The notes under the pieces are model-generated. The model worked only from the letters and a program-made list of their open reading frames with translations. It had not been told where the DNA came from and did not search any database. A stretch of 49,931 bases of DNA, taken from contig CAISPV010000101.1 in NCBI GenBank assembly GCA_903887485.1, positions 1-49,931 on the forward strand, in the 5' to 3' direction. This DNA is from an uncultured Desulfobulbaceae bacterium. Its GTDB lineage: Bacteria > Desulfobacterota > Desulfobulbia > Desulfobulbales > Desulfocapsaceae. Within the stretch, counting starts at the first letter, position 1. Each line of letters begins with the position of its first letter. This document shows positions 10,163 through 18,731 of the stretch, in pieces. Made by a program: the position numbers and the translations under genes.

Positions 10163-11245
10163 TCAACCGACCCGTGTTATCCATTTGAAAGGATCTTCCT
10201 GCTGCCCACTCTGAATCGCCTGCAACTCGTTAAATATTCGTTGCGAAAACTCACCAGTCCTGCCACGATTAATAACATATTTCGTATCCTGATAACAGAG
10301 CTCACCCACGGGCGAGATAACCGCCGCCGTGCCGGTGCTAAAGGCCTCGGTCAAGGAACCATCAATACTGGCCGCGACGACCTCATCAATAGCAATCGGC
10401 CTTTCAAGCACCTTCACGCCCCACTTCCGGGCAAGCTGGATCACCGAATCCCTGGTAATACCTGGCAGGATGGAGCCGTCAAGCGATGGTGTTACCAGTT
10501 CATCATTGATCATGAAAAAGATATTTGAGGTGCCGACCTCTTCCACGAACTTTCTTTTACAGGCATCCAGCCACAGGACCTGGGTGTATCCAGCCTGATG
10601 TGCCTCCTCGGCCGCCATGATACTGGCCGCATAATTTCCGCCAGTCTTCACATCGCCAACCCCGCCAATGACTGCACGCACATACTTATCCGTGACATAA
10701 ATCTTTGTCGGGCTGAACCCTTCAGGATAATAGGCCCCAACCGGACACATGATAATATAAAAATAATATTGGCCGGCCGCTCGAACCCCAAGAGCAGGCT
10801 CCACGGCAATCATGGTCGGACGAATGTAAAGGGTGGCACCCTCTGCCGTGGGAATCCAATCCCGATCAAGATAGACAAGGGCCTTGAGAGCCTTTAAGAC
10901 CTTTGCAACCGGCAAACGGGGCATACACATCCGCAGGGCCGAGGCATTCATCCGCTCGATATTATCCTCGGGGCGAAAGAGATAGATCTGCCCATCTTTC
11001 CCCTTGTACGCCTTCAACCCCTCAAAAATGGCCTGACCATAATGAAAGACCATGGCCGCGGGATCCAGTTTGAATTTGTGATAGGGAGAGATCTTGGCAT
11101 CATGCCAGCCACTCTGCCGGTCCCATTTCATCAAAAACATATGATCAGTAAAATGTAATCCAAAACCAAGACTATCCTGGGCAGGTTTTTCTTTCAGTTG
11201 TTCCTGGCTTACCTTCTCCAGCCCTATCTCCAGATTTTCCCACAT
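10163..11245 (-). CDS. ilvE: Branched-chain amino acid aminotransferase
   Basis: A 360-residue PLP enzyme of fold type IV, in the longer BCAT2-like subgroup related to eukaryotic BCATs. It transfers the amino group between glutamate and the 2-oxo acids of leucine, isoleucine and valine. The PLP lysine is expected at Lys200 in DVKTGGNYAAS. Other family motifs are FHYGQAIFEGLKAY near residue 67, IRPTMIA near residue 141, EVGTSNIFF, and the late TPSLDGSILPGITRDS. The start at 11245 has AGAGGAAA upstream. It is a single minus-strand gene flanked by its own terminator and by a dispersed repeat copy. Confidence 0.95.
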   Translation of the reverse strand: MWENLEIGLEKVSQEQLKEKPAQDSLGFGLHFTDHMFLMKWDRQSGWHDAKISPYHKFKLDPAAMVFHYGQAIFEGLKAYKGKDGQIYLFRPEDNIERMNASALRMCMPRLPVAKVLKALKALVYLDRDWIPTAEGATLYIRPTMIAVEPALGVRAAGQYYFYIIMCPVGAYYPEGFSPTKIYVTDKYVRAVIGGVGDVKTGGNYAASIMAAEEAHQAGYTQVLWLDACKRKFVEEVGTSNIFFMINDELVTPSLDGSILPGITRDSVIQLARKWGVKVLERPIAIDEVVAASIDGSLTEAFSTGTAAVISPVGELCYQDTKYVINRGRTGEFSQRIFNELQAIQSGQQEDPFKWITRVG

Positions 11246-11268
11246 GATAATTTCCTCTTTTTACGAGA

Positions 11269-11370
11269 AGCCGTTATTCAATAATAATTGTAACATTGAG
11301 ATACCGTAACCGGCATAAGGAGCTGTAACAAAATGGCCTAGAATATAATCGTTATTTCGTTATGGCACCT
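11269..11370 (+). repeat. Dispersed intergenic repeat, copy A
   Basis: A 102-bp copy beginning AGCCGTTATTCAATAA and ending TTATGGCACCT. It aligns along its whole length with copies B (11504-11665) and C (34041-34143, inverted). The right half can fold: AACAAAATGG pairs roughly with ATTTCGTTA. It lies directly upstream of ilvE, so it may sit in that gene's 5' region. Confidence 0.75.
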
Positions 11371-11503
11371 AAAAATAAAGTCGATGTCTTTGCCCCCAAA
11401 GAGGCGTCCATCTTATTTCTCTTTTCTTCAATCAGGTTAAACTTTATAGTAGGATACTATGGTTTCCCTCTATTTATATATAAAGAGCATAATGCCATCT
11501 CTA

Positions 11504-11665
11504 AGCCGTTGGAATAAATTAACTGTTACATTTATATGGCATGAACGGCATAATGAGCCGGTCGCTCTTCCGCCGGGGCGCTCCCTGTTGCGAGCGACAT
11601 TGGGCCGGCCATGGCTTGCGTAACGAAATGGTCAGGAATATAATAGTTGTTGCGAAACGGCTCCT
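11504..11665 (+). repeat. Dispersed intergenic repeat, copy B, with a 60-bp internal insertion
   Basis: It starts AGCCGTTGGAATAAA and ends GCGAAACGGCTCCT, giving short terminal inverted ends AGCCGTT/AACGGCT. Compared with copies A and C it carries an extra GC-rich block at 11561-11620. That block contains GTCGCTC and GAGCGAC and can form its own hairpin. Outside the insert, similarity to the other copies is high over about 100 bases. Confidence 0.78.
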
Positions 11666-11751
11666 AAACTATCTTGAATTACCCAGCTCTATAAAAAATT
11701 GCAACTTTATTTCTCGTTTTCCAATCATCAACTACGCCAGTTCAATCCGCC

Positions 11752-12861
11752 ATGAGCAATGACCAGCCCCAAAAGACCTCAGGTTCTCAGTATCCAGGCA
11801 CACTGGAATCCCGTTATTTTCTCTTGATATTTTGTATTTCGGCGATCTTTCTGGGACGGATTCTCTGGCCCTTCTGGTCCATCCTGATTCTCTCCTTCCT
11901 GCTGGCCAGTCTGTTCAGACCCATCTATGCTTTTTTAGGTAACAGGCGACTATCAGCGCCCTTTGCCTCTATCCTTACCTGCACCTTAATCATCTTTCTT
12001 GTTTTCATTCCACTGCTCCTTTTTATCGGCACCCTTTCCAACGAGGCCTTAAGCCTGTATCAATGGGGACGAGACGCAGGTGTCGGACTCCAAATACACT
12101 CCTTTCTCCAGAAAAGCCCGCTGGTGACCCAGATCCAGACCTATCTTCATGGACTTGGCCTGAACTTTGAACCAGCACAACTTACTGACACCTTATCTTC
12201 TCTTATCAAGACCGGCGGTCTTTTTCTCTACAACCAGGCAAGCTCCTGGGCGGCCAATATCCTGAAATTTCTCGCCCTCTTCTGCATGATGATCCTCATC
12301 ATCTTCTTTCTGCTCATCGATCAGGAAAATCTTGTAGCTTTTCTCATCCGCCTTTCACCGCTCCCCGACCACGAAGATCGGCTCCTGCTTGCCAAATTTG
12401 AGGAAACCGCCAATGCTATCCTCAAGGGAACTATCGTCTGTGGACTTATTCAGGGCATCATTATCGGGGCAGTCTTTGCCATATTCGGCCTCAACGCTCC
12501 CATCCTTTGGGGTTGTATCATGGCCGTCGTGGCCTGTCTCCCAATCCCCGGTATCGGCCTGATAATCATAATTCCAACTGCCATGATCCTGGCCATAAAT
12601 GGCCAGCTAGAAACCGGAATAGCTCTCTCCCTGTTTTATATGATCCTCTCCTTTTCCATAGAATACGTAATAAAACCCAAAATGGTTGGAGGACAGGTCA
12701 AGATGCACACCTTGCTGGTCTTTCTTTCTCTCATGGGGGGAATCACTGTTTATGGAGTACTTGGCATCATTTATGGGCCACTGATTGTCACTGCCTTTCT
12801 GACCCTGTCAGATATCTATTTGACAAGATATGATTTTTCTCTTCAAAAAAAATCATCCTAA
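11752..12861 (+). CDS. AI-2E family (PerM/YdiK-like) membrane transporter
   Basis: A 369-residue integral membrane protein of the former UPF0118 family. About eight hydrophobic segments are visible: a pair near residues 24-60, one near 72-95, a cluster around 170-200, and a block of four between about 225 and 345. The family's conserved C-terminal region is present (GLIQGIIIGAVFAIFGL, PIPGIGLIIIIP, KPKMVGG, MGGITVYGVLGIIYGPLI). Members export various small molecules or ions, and autoinducer-2 export was shown only for some, so the substrate is unknown. No strong ribosome site is visible before the ATG at 11752. It stands alone on the plus strand. Confidence 0.88.
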   Translation: MSNDQPQKTSGSQYPGTLESRYFLLIFCISAIFLGRILWPFWSILILSFLLASLFRPIYAFLGNRRLSAPFASILTCTLIIFLVFIPLLLFIGTLSNEALSLYQWGRDAGVGLQIHSFLQKSPLVTQIQTYLHGLGLNFEPAQLTDTLSSLIKTGGLFLYNQASSWAANILKFLALFCMMILIIFFLLIDQENLVAFLIRLSPLPDHEDRLLLAKFEETANAILKGTIVCGLIQGIIIGAVFAIFGLNAPILWGCIMAVVACLPIPGIGLIIIIPTAMILAINGQLETGIALSLFYMILSFSIEYVIKPKMVGGQVKMHTLLVFLSLMGGITVYGVLGIIYGPLIVTAFLTLSDIYLTRYDFSLQKKSS

Positions 12862-12956
12862 AAACAAGACAACTTTGGCTCACAGGATATTTTAGCTGCA
12901 AAACTATTTGATACCTACTGGAGGCAAAACATTAGCAGAAAGAGGAGGAGGAGGAG

Positions 12957-12995
12957 CAAAAAAGAAAAAGCCAAACACTATGCAAGTGCCTGGCT
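12957..12995 (-). terminator. Rho-independent terminator after tRNA-Pro
   Basis: On the minus strand AGCCAGGCACT pairs with AGTGTTTGGCT around a short loop and is followed by a long T-rich run. It lies just past the tRNA-Pro 3' end. Confidence 0.75.
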
Positions 12996-13010
12996 TCTGT
13001 TACTGAAAAA

Positions 13011-13088
13011 TGGTCGGGGCGGCAGGATTCGAACCTGCGGCCTCCTGCTCCCAAGGCAGGCGCGCTAACCAGACTGCGCTACGCCCCG
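13011..13088 (-). tRNA. tRNA-Pro(TGG)
   Basis: The minus strand gives acceptor CGGGGCG/CGCCCCG, anticodon stem CCTGC/GCAGG with loop CTTGGGA (anticodon TGG), T arm GCAGGTTCGAATCCTGC, discriminator A and an encoded CCA at 13011-13013. Confidence 0.95.
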
Positions 13089-13091
13089 ACA

Positions 13092-13125
13092 CAAAAAAGA
13101 GACAGTCCAAATCAAGAATTGGACT
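13092..13125 (-). terminator. Terminator hairpin between tRNA-Asn and tRNA-Pro
   Basis: AGTCCAA pairs with TTGGACT and on the minus strand is followed by GTCTCTTTTTTG. It lies just downstream of tRNA-Asn, which suggests the two tRNA genes may be transcribed separately. Confidence 0.65.
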
Positions 13126-13134
13126 TGAGATTGC

Positions 13135-13210
13135 TGGCTCCTCGGGACGGATTCGAACCGCCGACAGGGTGATTAACAGTCACCTGCTCTACCAGCTGAG
13201 CTACCGAGGA
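13135..13210 (-). tRNA. tRNA-Asn(GTT)
   Basis: The minus strand gives acceptor TCCTCGG/CCGAGGA, anticodon stem GTGAC/CACCC region with loop TGTTAAT (anticodon GTT), T arm GGCGGTTCGAATCCGTC, discriminator G and an encoded CCA at 13135-13137. Confidence 0.95.
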
Positions 13211-13310
13211 ATATTTGTGGCCACTTATAGCATATTCACAGGAACTTCGTCAATACTTTTACACGTTTTTTCTCTGCAAAGAATCTTACAAAAATCTCAA
13301 AGGTAAAAAA

Positions 13311-14750
13311 ATGGACCTCCCGGGAAACAAAACAAAAATCATCGCCACCATAGGGCCAGCCTCTGATAATGTAACGACCCTGATTCAAATGATTCAAGCG
13401 GGGATGAATATTGCCCGGCTGAATTTTTCCCACGGAGCATTCTCGTCGCACCGTAAAACCATTGCCAAGATACGAGAAGCAGCCCAGCAATGTGGTTGCC
13501 GGGTTGCCATTATGGCAGACCTTCCAGGCCCCAAGATGCGTATAGGCAGTATTGCAGGCGAACCTATCCTGCTTCAAACCGGCGACATCTTTACCCTGAC
13601 CACCGAAGAGATCACAGGAGACAACCGCCGAGTCTCAGTAAGCTACCAGGATCTGCCGCAGGCAGTCAAGGCAGGCGACATCCTTTATCTTGATGATGGC
13701 TTTATTCAGCTTGTTGTTGATTTCGTGCAAGGCCAGGAAGTAACCTGCATCGTCCAAGTTGGCGGCAAATTACGCTCACACAAGGGGCTCAATCTGCCGG
13801 GCATTGACCTTGGCGTCTCGGCCTTTACCGCCCATGATAGAAAATGTCTGAAATTTGCCCTCAGACATGGCGTGGATGCCATCAGTCAATCCTTTGTCGC
13901 GACCGAGGCCGATCTCATAGATGTCAGAGAGACAGCCCGACAGCTGGGATACTCTCCCTTTATTATCGCCAAGATCGAACGCTCTGCCGCGCTCAATCAT
14001 CTTGAGGCCATCTTGCAGGCTACCGACGGCCTGATGATCGCGCGTGGCGATCTGGGGGTTGAAATCCCCATTGAGGACATAGCCATCACCCAGAAAACAA
14101 TCATGGCTCACGCCCAAAGGGCCGGCAAACCGGTGATTACCGCCACCCAGATGCTTGAATCAATGACCACCAACCGCAGGCCAACCCGAGCCGAGGCCAC
14201 CGATGTGGCCAATGCCATCCTTGATGGCACCGATTGCATCATGCTCTCTGCGGAATCGGCCATGGGGGCCTACCCCGTAGAGGCGGTGGCCATGCTGGCC
14301 TCCATTGGAACATCGATCGAAAACTTCCGCCCCGACTGTCCGTTCAAAAGGCAACTCACCCTCGACAGCAACTGGAAAAAAGCCGCCATAGGCCTCATCA
14401 CCCTGGCCGTAGATTCCGCCATCGAACGAATCGAACCCGCATTCCTGATCATCCCCACCCAATCAGGAGCAACTGCCCGCAATATCGCCCGGTTCCGGCA
14501 TAAAATCTGGACCTTTGCGATCTCCAGTTCGGAAAAAACCTGCCAAGAGCTCCTTTTTTCCTATGGAGTGCATCCACTGACCGCCCATCCCATGCCCGAA
14601 GACTGGAACCGTTACGCTGATGACCTGCAACACCGCTTTGGGCTTCCAGGCGAATTTTCCATCCTGACAGAAGGACCATCCCCACTTCACCCTGACACCA
14701 ATCACCGGATGGAACTCATCCCCTTAGGAACCAAAAAGATTACGCATTGA
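13311..14750 (+). CDS. pyk: Pyruvate kinase
   Basis: A 479-residue glycolytic enzyme converting phosphoenolpyruvate and ADP to pyruvate and ATP. The ATG at 13311 (MDLPGNKTKIIATIGPAS) is chosen because an AAAGG site precedes it; an upstream in-frame ATG at 13215 would begin beside tRNA-Asn. Motifs include NIARLNFSHG near residue 33, the substrate-binding IARGDLGVEIPIE near residue 240, and KPVITATQMLESM near residue 268. The K+/Mg2+ site and the C-terminal alpha/beta domain are present. Monocistronic on the plus strand, convergent with the ABC-F gene, with only 31 bases between them. Confidence 0.96.
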   Translation: MDLPGNKTKIIATIGPASDNVTTLIQMIQAGMNIARLNFSHGAFSSHRKTIAKIREAAQQCGCRVAIMADLPGPKMRIGSIAGEPILLQTGDIFTLTTEEITGDNRRVSVSYQDLPQAVKAGDILYLDDGFIQLVVDFVQGQEVTCIVQVGGKLRSHKGLNLPGIDLGVSAFTAHDRKCLKFALRHGVDAISQSFVATEADLIDVRETARQLGYSPFIIAKIERSAALNHLEAILQATDGLMIARGDLGVEIPIEDIAITQKTIMAHAQRAGKPVITATQMLESMTTNRRPTRAEATDVANAILDGTDCIMLSAESAMGAYPVEAVAMLASIGTSIENFRPDCPFKRQLTLDSNWKKAAIGLITLAVDSAIERIEPAFLIIPTQSGATARNIARFRHKIWTFAISSSEKTCQELLFSYGVHPLTAHPMPEDWNRYADDLQHRFGLPGEFSILTEGPSPLHPDTNHRMELIPLGTKKITH

Positions 14751-14781
14751 CACCCGATACGAATCAGTATTCAACCCCGCC

Positions 14782-16395
14782 TCAAGCCAACTGCTCCCGC
14801 ATCCGGGCCACACTCTCATCTTGCAGATAATCATCAAACGGCATCATCTTGTCAATAACGCCCTTGGGCAGGATCTCCATGATCCTGTTAGCAATCGTTG
14901 CCACCAACTGATGATCATGTGAGGAGAAAAGCAGTACCTCGGGGAAGGCAAGAAGCGCGTCATTCAAGGCGGTGATCGATTCCAGATCAAGATGATTGGT
15001 AGGTTCATCAAGAATCAGGGCATTGGCATCCGAGAGCATCATCTTGGACAGCATACAGCGAACCCGCTCACCCCCGGAAAGAACACTGGTCTTTTTCAGG
15101 GCCTCATCCCCGGAAAAGAGCATCTTGCCCAGAAATCCCCGGGCAAAGGTCTCTCCCTCGGTGATTGGGGTATATTGCCCCAGCCAGTCAACCAGGGTCA
15201 TATCATTGGTAAAATAGGCGCTGTTGTCCAAGGGAAAATAGGAAACGCTCATGGTCACGCCCCAACGGTATGTGCCGCTATCCGGTTCGATCTCGCCGGC
15301 CAGGATCTGGAACAAGGTGGTCTTGGCCACACTGTTGGTGCCGACAAAAGCGACCTTATCGCCCGGTCGCAGGGTAAAATCCAGGTCGTGAAACAGGGAA
15401 ACGCCATCAACAGCCTTGGAGAGCCCCTTGACCTCAAGGATAATATCACCACAGGGCCGCCCTGCCTTAAACGAGACAAAGGGATACTTGCGAGAAGAAA
15501 CGGGCATATCCTCAATCTGCAGCTTATCCAGCAGCTTTTTCCGGGAGGTGGCCTGCTTGGACTTGGAGGCATTGGCGGAAAAGCGCAGGATGAACTCCTT
15601 GAGCTCCTTGGCCTTGTCCGTCACCTTTTTATTGTCGCTCTGCCGCTGCTTCAGGCTGAGCTGGCTGGCCTGATACCAGAAGTCATAGTTACCCACATAG
15701 ATCTGGATTTTGCCAAAATCAATGTCGGCCACATGGGTACAGACCTGATTGAGGAAATGGCGATCATGGGAGACAATGATCACCGTATTCTGAAAACGGG
15801 AAAGAAAATCCTCAAGCCAGGTGATCGACTGGATATCCAGATGGTTGGTCGGTTCATCGAGTAGCAGGATATCCGGACTGCCAAAAAGAGCCTGGGCCAG
15901 CAGCACCCGCACCTTTTCGCCGCCCTCCAGCTCCTTCATCTTCTTGGGCAGGAGTTCTTCGCTGATCCCCAAACCGCTGAGGAGCACAGAGGCCTCCGAC
16001 TCGGCCTCATAGCCATTCATTTCCCCAAATTCCGCCTCCAGCTCGCCGCTGCGGATACCATCCTCTTCGGTGAAATCGGCCTTGGCATAGAGGGCCTCAC
16101 GCTCCGCCATTAACTGGTACAGCCGGGCATGGCCCATGATCACCGTATTGAGCACGGTCTCCTCGTCAAAGGCGAAATGGTCCTGCCTGAGCATGGCGAT
16201 ACGCTCCCTGGGACTCACAGATATATCCCCCTTGTCCGGTTGCAACTCTCCGGCCAGGATCTTGAGAAAGGTGGATTTCCCGGCCCCATTGGCGCCGATC
16301 AGACCATAACAGTTACCCGGGACAAACTTAATATTAACATCCTTGAAAATAACCCTTTTCCCATAGGAGAGGGCAACATTGGAGGCATTGATCAT
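14782..16395 (-). CDS. ABC-F family ATP-binding protein, YbiT-like
   Basis: A soluble 537-residue tandem ABC protein without membrane domains. ABC-F proteins bind the ribosomal E site and relieve stalled translation. The order of motifs (GLIGANGAGKST, LRQDHFAF, VLNTVIMGH, LLLDEPTNHLD, the linker SANASKSKQATSR, then a second domain) matches YbiT closely. The first domain is canonical. The second Walker A reads GTNSVAKTT instead of GTNGVGKST, losing the Gly before Lys near residue 355, while its signature (LSGGERVR) and Walker B (LILDEPTNHLD) are intact. ATP binding at one site may be weakened. It is monocistronic, with a weak AAGAGA site upstream. Confidence 0.92.
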   Translation of the reverse strand: MINASNVALSYGKRVIFKDVNIKFVPGNCYGLIGANGAGKSTFLKILAGELQPDKGDISVSPRERIAMLRQDHFAFDEETVLNTVIMGHARLYQLMAEREALYAKADFTEEDGIRSGELEAEFGEMNGYEAESEASVLLSGLGISEELLPKKMKELEGGEKVRVLLAQALFGSPDILLLDEPTNHLDIQSITWLEDFLSRFQNTVIIVSHDRHFLNQVCTHVADIDFGKIQIYVGNYDFWYQASQLSLKQRQSDNKKVTDKAKELKEFILRFSANASKSKQATSRKKLLDKLQIEDMPVSSRKYPFVSFKAGRPCGDIILEVKGLSKAVDGVSLFHDLDFTLRPGDKVAFVGTNSVAKTTLFQILAGEIEPDSGTYRWGVTMSVSYFPLDNSAYFTNDMTLVDWLGQYTPITEGETFARGFLGKMLFSGDEALKKTSVLSGGERVRCMLSKMMLSDANALILDEPTNHLDLESITALNDALLAFPEVLLFSSHDHQLVATIANRIMEILPKGVIDKMMPFDDYLQDESVARMREQLA

Positions 16396-16799
16396 AATGA
16401 AATCTCTTTTCAGATAAAAGTATCGATGATTCTAAGCAGTTATTGCTCTAGATTTTTTCCACTAAGTGAAAAAGAGAGAATTTAGCATGAGGGCCAGCGG
16501 AGACGCAAGCTTAATCTGGTCACAACAAAATTGATACTCTCGTAACAAGCCAGAAGTTGAGATTTCCCATTCTTCCGGCGAAAACCGGAAGAACGGTTTT
16601 TATTGCAAAAACGTAGCAACTGAACTCTACCAATCAAAATGTCAAACTTGGTACTTAATCCATCCCCGCTCAATCAATATCCCTGAGAGAGAAGGTGACA
16701 GGAGGCCGGATAAGGGGACGCAGCAGGGGGCCCAAGATCGGATTTTCTCCCCCAAGGAGAGAGGTTATACTGATCTTTTTACTCTAATTTCTTATGGAC
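16396..16799. other. Intergenic region without a recognised gene
   Basis: About 400 bases between the ABC-F start and the pilin terminator. A perfect nine-pair hairpin TTCTTCCGG/CCGGAAGAA (16570-16593) is followed on the plus side by CGGTTTTTATT and could terminate a plus-strand transcript. No plus-strand gene ends here, so its role is unclear. Confidence 0.5.
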
Positions 16800-16837
16800 A
16801 AAAAAAAACCCGCACACCAAGAAACAAGGTGTGCGGG
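16800..16837 (-). terminator. Rho-independent terminator at the end of the pilus operon
   Basis: On the minus strand CCCGCACACC pairs perfectly with GGTGTGCGGG and is followed by at least eight T residues. It lies 25 bases past the stop of the last pilin gene and ends the long pilus gene block. Confidence 0.9.
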
Positions 16838-16862
16838 GTGGGAAAGTTGCCCTACCGATATA

Positions 16863-17324
16863 TTAGTAGTTTACAGTTCCTTTTCCGACTACCGCTTTGG
16901 CCGTAGTTGATTCGATAGACTTCAGACCTACAACATAATCACCGGCGCTCAAACCAGCCGTTGCATCAACATCAAGATACATACAACCAAGTGTAAGACT
17001 ACCACCCCCAGCCGAACAATCAACAGGAACACTAACCCAGCCAGATGGCAGGCCACCATCCATAGCAGCTTCAAGTGTTGCCTCGCTAATAATGGCAGGA
17101 TATCCTGCCTTTTTCATAAGGTTCGCGGCGAAGTTCATGGCCGTAGTACCCGACGCCCCGCCAAGAACCCCGTTTGCCGCTGCTTTCTGGGCATCACTTT
17201 TCATGTCAACATACTTCGGGACAGCAACCGCAGCCAGCAGACCAAGAACAACAATGACCACAATGAGTTCAATGAGTTCAATGAGGGTAAAACCTTTCTG
17301 ATTGTTCAACACGTTCTTTTCCAT
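16863..17324 (-). CDS. Type IV prepilin (MshA-like major pilin candidate) with ELI duplication
   Basis: A 153-residue prepilin. The start at 17324 (MEKNVLNNQKGF) follows AAGGAG and gives a short leader ending in Gly, cut by PilD before Phe; a longer in-frame reading to 17489 would translate a simple repeat and is unlikely. The hydrophobic helix reads GFTLIELIELIVVIVVLG. A 9-base tandem duplication has added three residues and a second Glu at mature position 8. Two Cys (VDCSAG, LGCMY) may form the C-terminal disulfide loop of a major pilin. It is the last gene of the block, right before a strong terminator and after its own 157-base leader, as expected for an abundant subunit. Confidence 0.85.
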   Translation of the reverse strand: MEKNVLNNQKGFTLIELIELIVVIVVLGLLAAVAVPKYVDMKSDAQKAAANGVLGGASGTTAMNFAANLMKKAGYPAIISEATLEAAMDGGLPSGWVSVPVDCSAGGGSLTLGCMYLDVDATAGLSAGDYVVGLKSIESTTAKAVVGKGTVNY

Positions 17325-17354
17325 TCTCTTCTCCTTTTTATTATAATTACTTTT

Positions 17355-17402
17355 GCACTTGCACTTGCACTTGCAAGTACACTTCCACTTACATTTACAT
17401 TT
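17355..17402. repeat. Hexanucleotide simple repeat upstream of the last pilin gene
   Basis: CACTTG is repeated in tandem and then continues as degenerate units (CACTTC, CACTTA, CATTTA, CATTT). It lies in the leader between the platform gene and the pilin start. Read in frame it would encode alternating Lys and Cys, so it is probably non-coding. Confidence 0.7.
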
Positions 17403-17481
17403 CTCCCCATAAATAATCAATGTTTTTTCGTTAATGTCCGGTAAGTAACCGGCAATAGCCACCAAAACATTGCAAGCCCCC

Positions 17482-18720
17482 TTACCCACCCTTCACTACC
17501 TTCATCATATCCCACATGGGCATGTAAATGGCCAGGGCCAGGAATCCTACCATCACCCCCAGAAAAAGAAGCAAAATGGGTTCCAGCAGGGTGGAGAGAT
17601 TTTTGATGATATAGTTCGTCTCCTGCTCATAATAATCAGCCACCTTATCCATCATCTCATCCACCTGGCCGGAGTGTTCGCCAATAGCCACCATCTGGAC
17701 GATCATATCCGGGAACAGAGGATGACGGCGGATGGCCTCATGCATCTCCACACCCTCCCGTACCTCGCCTGTCACCTTATCAACGATCCCCCAGAGTACC
17801 AGATTTTCAAGGGAAGTGGCCGACAACTCCAGGGTCCTGATAATGTTGACCCCACTTTTCAACAAGACAGAAAAAACCCGGCAAAATCGGGACAGATAGA
17901 TTTTCAAGGAAAGGTCACCGAAGATGGGCAGTCTGAGCCACAACCGGTCCCGCAGGGTGCGGTAACTGTCATAGCGCATGGCCAGGCGATAGCCAATGAT
18001 TATTGCCGCCACCATCAGTAAAATCAGCCAGAAATAACTGGCGGTAAAATCACTGATGGCAATCAGGATCCTGGTGGGTAGGGGTAACTGAACCCTTGAG
18101 TTTTTGAACAGGGTAATAAACTTGGGCACCACAAAGGACATCAGAAAGAAGGTGGCGCCAAAGATGGCAGTAATGACGATCTTGGGGTAACGGGTTGCCG
18201 ACTTGATCCGCTCGCTGACTTCTTTTTCATTCTCATAGAGTTTGGCGAGATAAAGAAAAGAGCGGTCAAGGGTACCGGTCTCCTCCCCCACCCTGACGAT
18301 ATTAAAAAAAAGGGGAGTGGCCAGATGAGGATAGATGGCAAAGGATGCACTGAGACTGCCCCCCTCTTCAATGCGGCTGGCAACATCAAGAAGAAGAGCG
18401 GCCAAGACAGGTTGCGTCACCTGCCGCCCCATGATCTGCAGGGACTGGAGAATCGTTACCCCCGCCCCCAGCATGGTGGCCATCTGCCGACAGAACAGGA
18501 TCTTATCATTAATGCCAATCCCAAACAGCCTTTGCCAGAAATTAGGCGCTGCCGCGCCGCGCACCTCCTCCTTCCCCTCAGCGTCAGCAATCCTGATTAC
18601 CACCGGATGCCGCCCCTGGCCCGCAAGCCAGCTCTCAACCTCCTGCACGGTTGAAGCAACATGTGTGTCCGAGACCACATGACCATCGGACTGGATAGCC
18701 TCATAAAAAAAAGTCGCCAT
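17482..18720 (-). CDS. mshG: Pilus inner-membrane platform protein (GspF/PilC/MshG family)
   Basis: A 412-residue polytopic protein with two T2SSF domains, roughly residues 75-200 and 280-400, and hydrophobic segments near 170-190, 210-240 and 375-400. It anchors the assembly ATPase and inserts pilin subunits. The N-terminus begins MATFFYEAIQSDGHVV, typical of the family. Conserved FCRQMATMLGAGV and the second-repeat equivalent FCRVFSVLLKSGV are visible. It lies 11 bases after the ATPase gene and is surely co-transcribed with it. The symbol is by position in an MSHA-like locus. Confidence 0.9.
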   Translation of the reverse strand: MATFFYEAIQSDGHVVSDTHVASTVQEVESWLAGQGRHPVVIRIADAEGKEEVRGAAAPNFWQRLFGIGINDKILFCRQMATMLGAGVTILQSLQIMGRQVTQPVLAALLLDVASRIEEGGSLSASFAIYPHLATPLFFNIVRVGEETGTLDRSFLYLAKLYENEKEVSERIKSATRYPKIVITAIFGATFFLMSFVVPKFITLFKNSRVQLPLPTRILIAISDFTASYFWLILLMVAAIIIGYRLAMRYDSYRTLRDRLWLRLPIFGDLSLKIYLSRFCRVFSVLLKSGVNIIRTLELSATSLENLVLWGIVDKVTGEVREGVEMHEAIRRHPLFPDMIVQMVAIGEHSGQVDEMMDKVADYYEQETNYIIKNLSTLLEPILLLFLGVMVGFLALAIYMPMWDMMKVVKGG

Positions 18721-18731
18721 ATCTGCCGGCC

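Larger units (their letters stand above)
11246..11751. other. Intergenic region holding two copies of a dispersed repeat
   Basis: About 500 bases between the divergent ilvE and AI-2E-family genes. Two copies of the repeat described separately (11269-11370 and 11504-11665) take up more than half of it. The rest is AT-rich. No RNA gene or clear promoter was recognised. Confidence 0.6.

Noticed and set aside
17325-17489. N-terminal extension of the terminal pilin encoding alternating Lys and Cys
   Set aside because: It is the translation of a simple hexamer repeat, has no ribosome site, and would place the prepilin cleavage site far from the N-terminus; the ATG at 17324 with AAGGAG is preferred.
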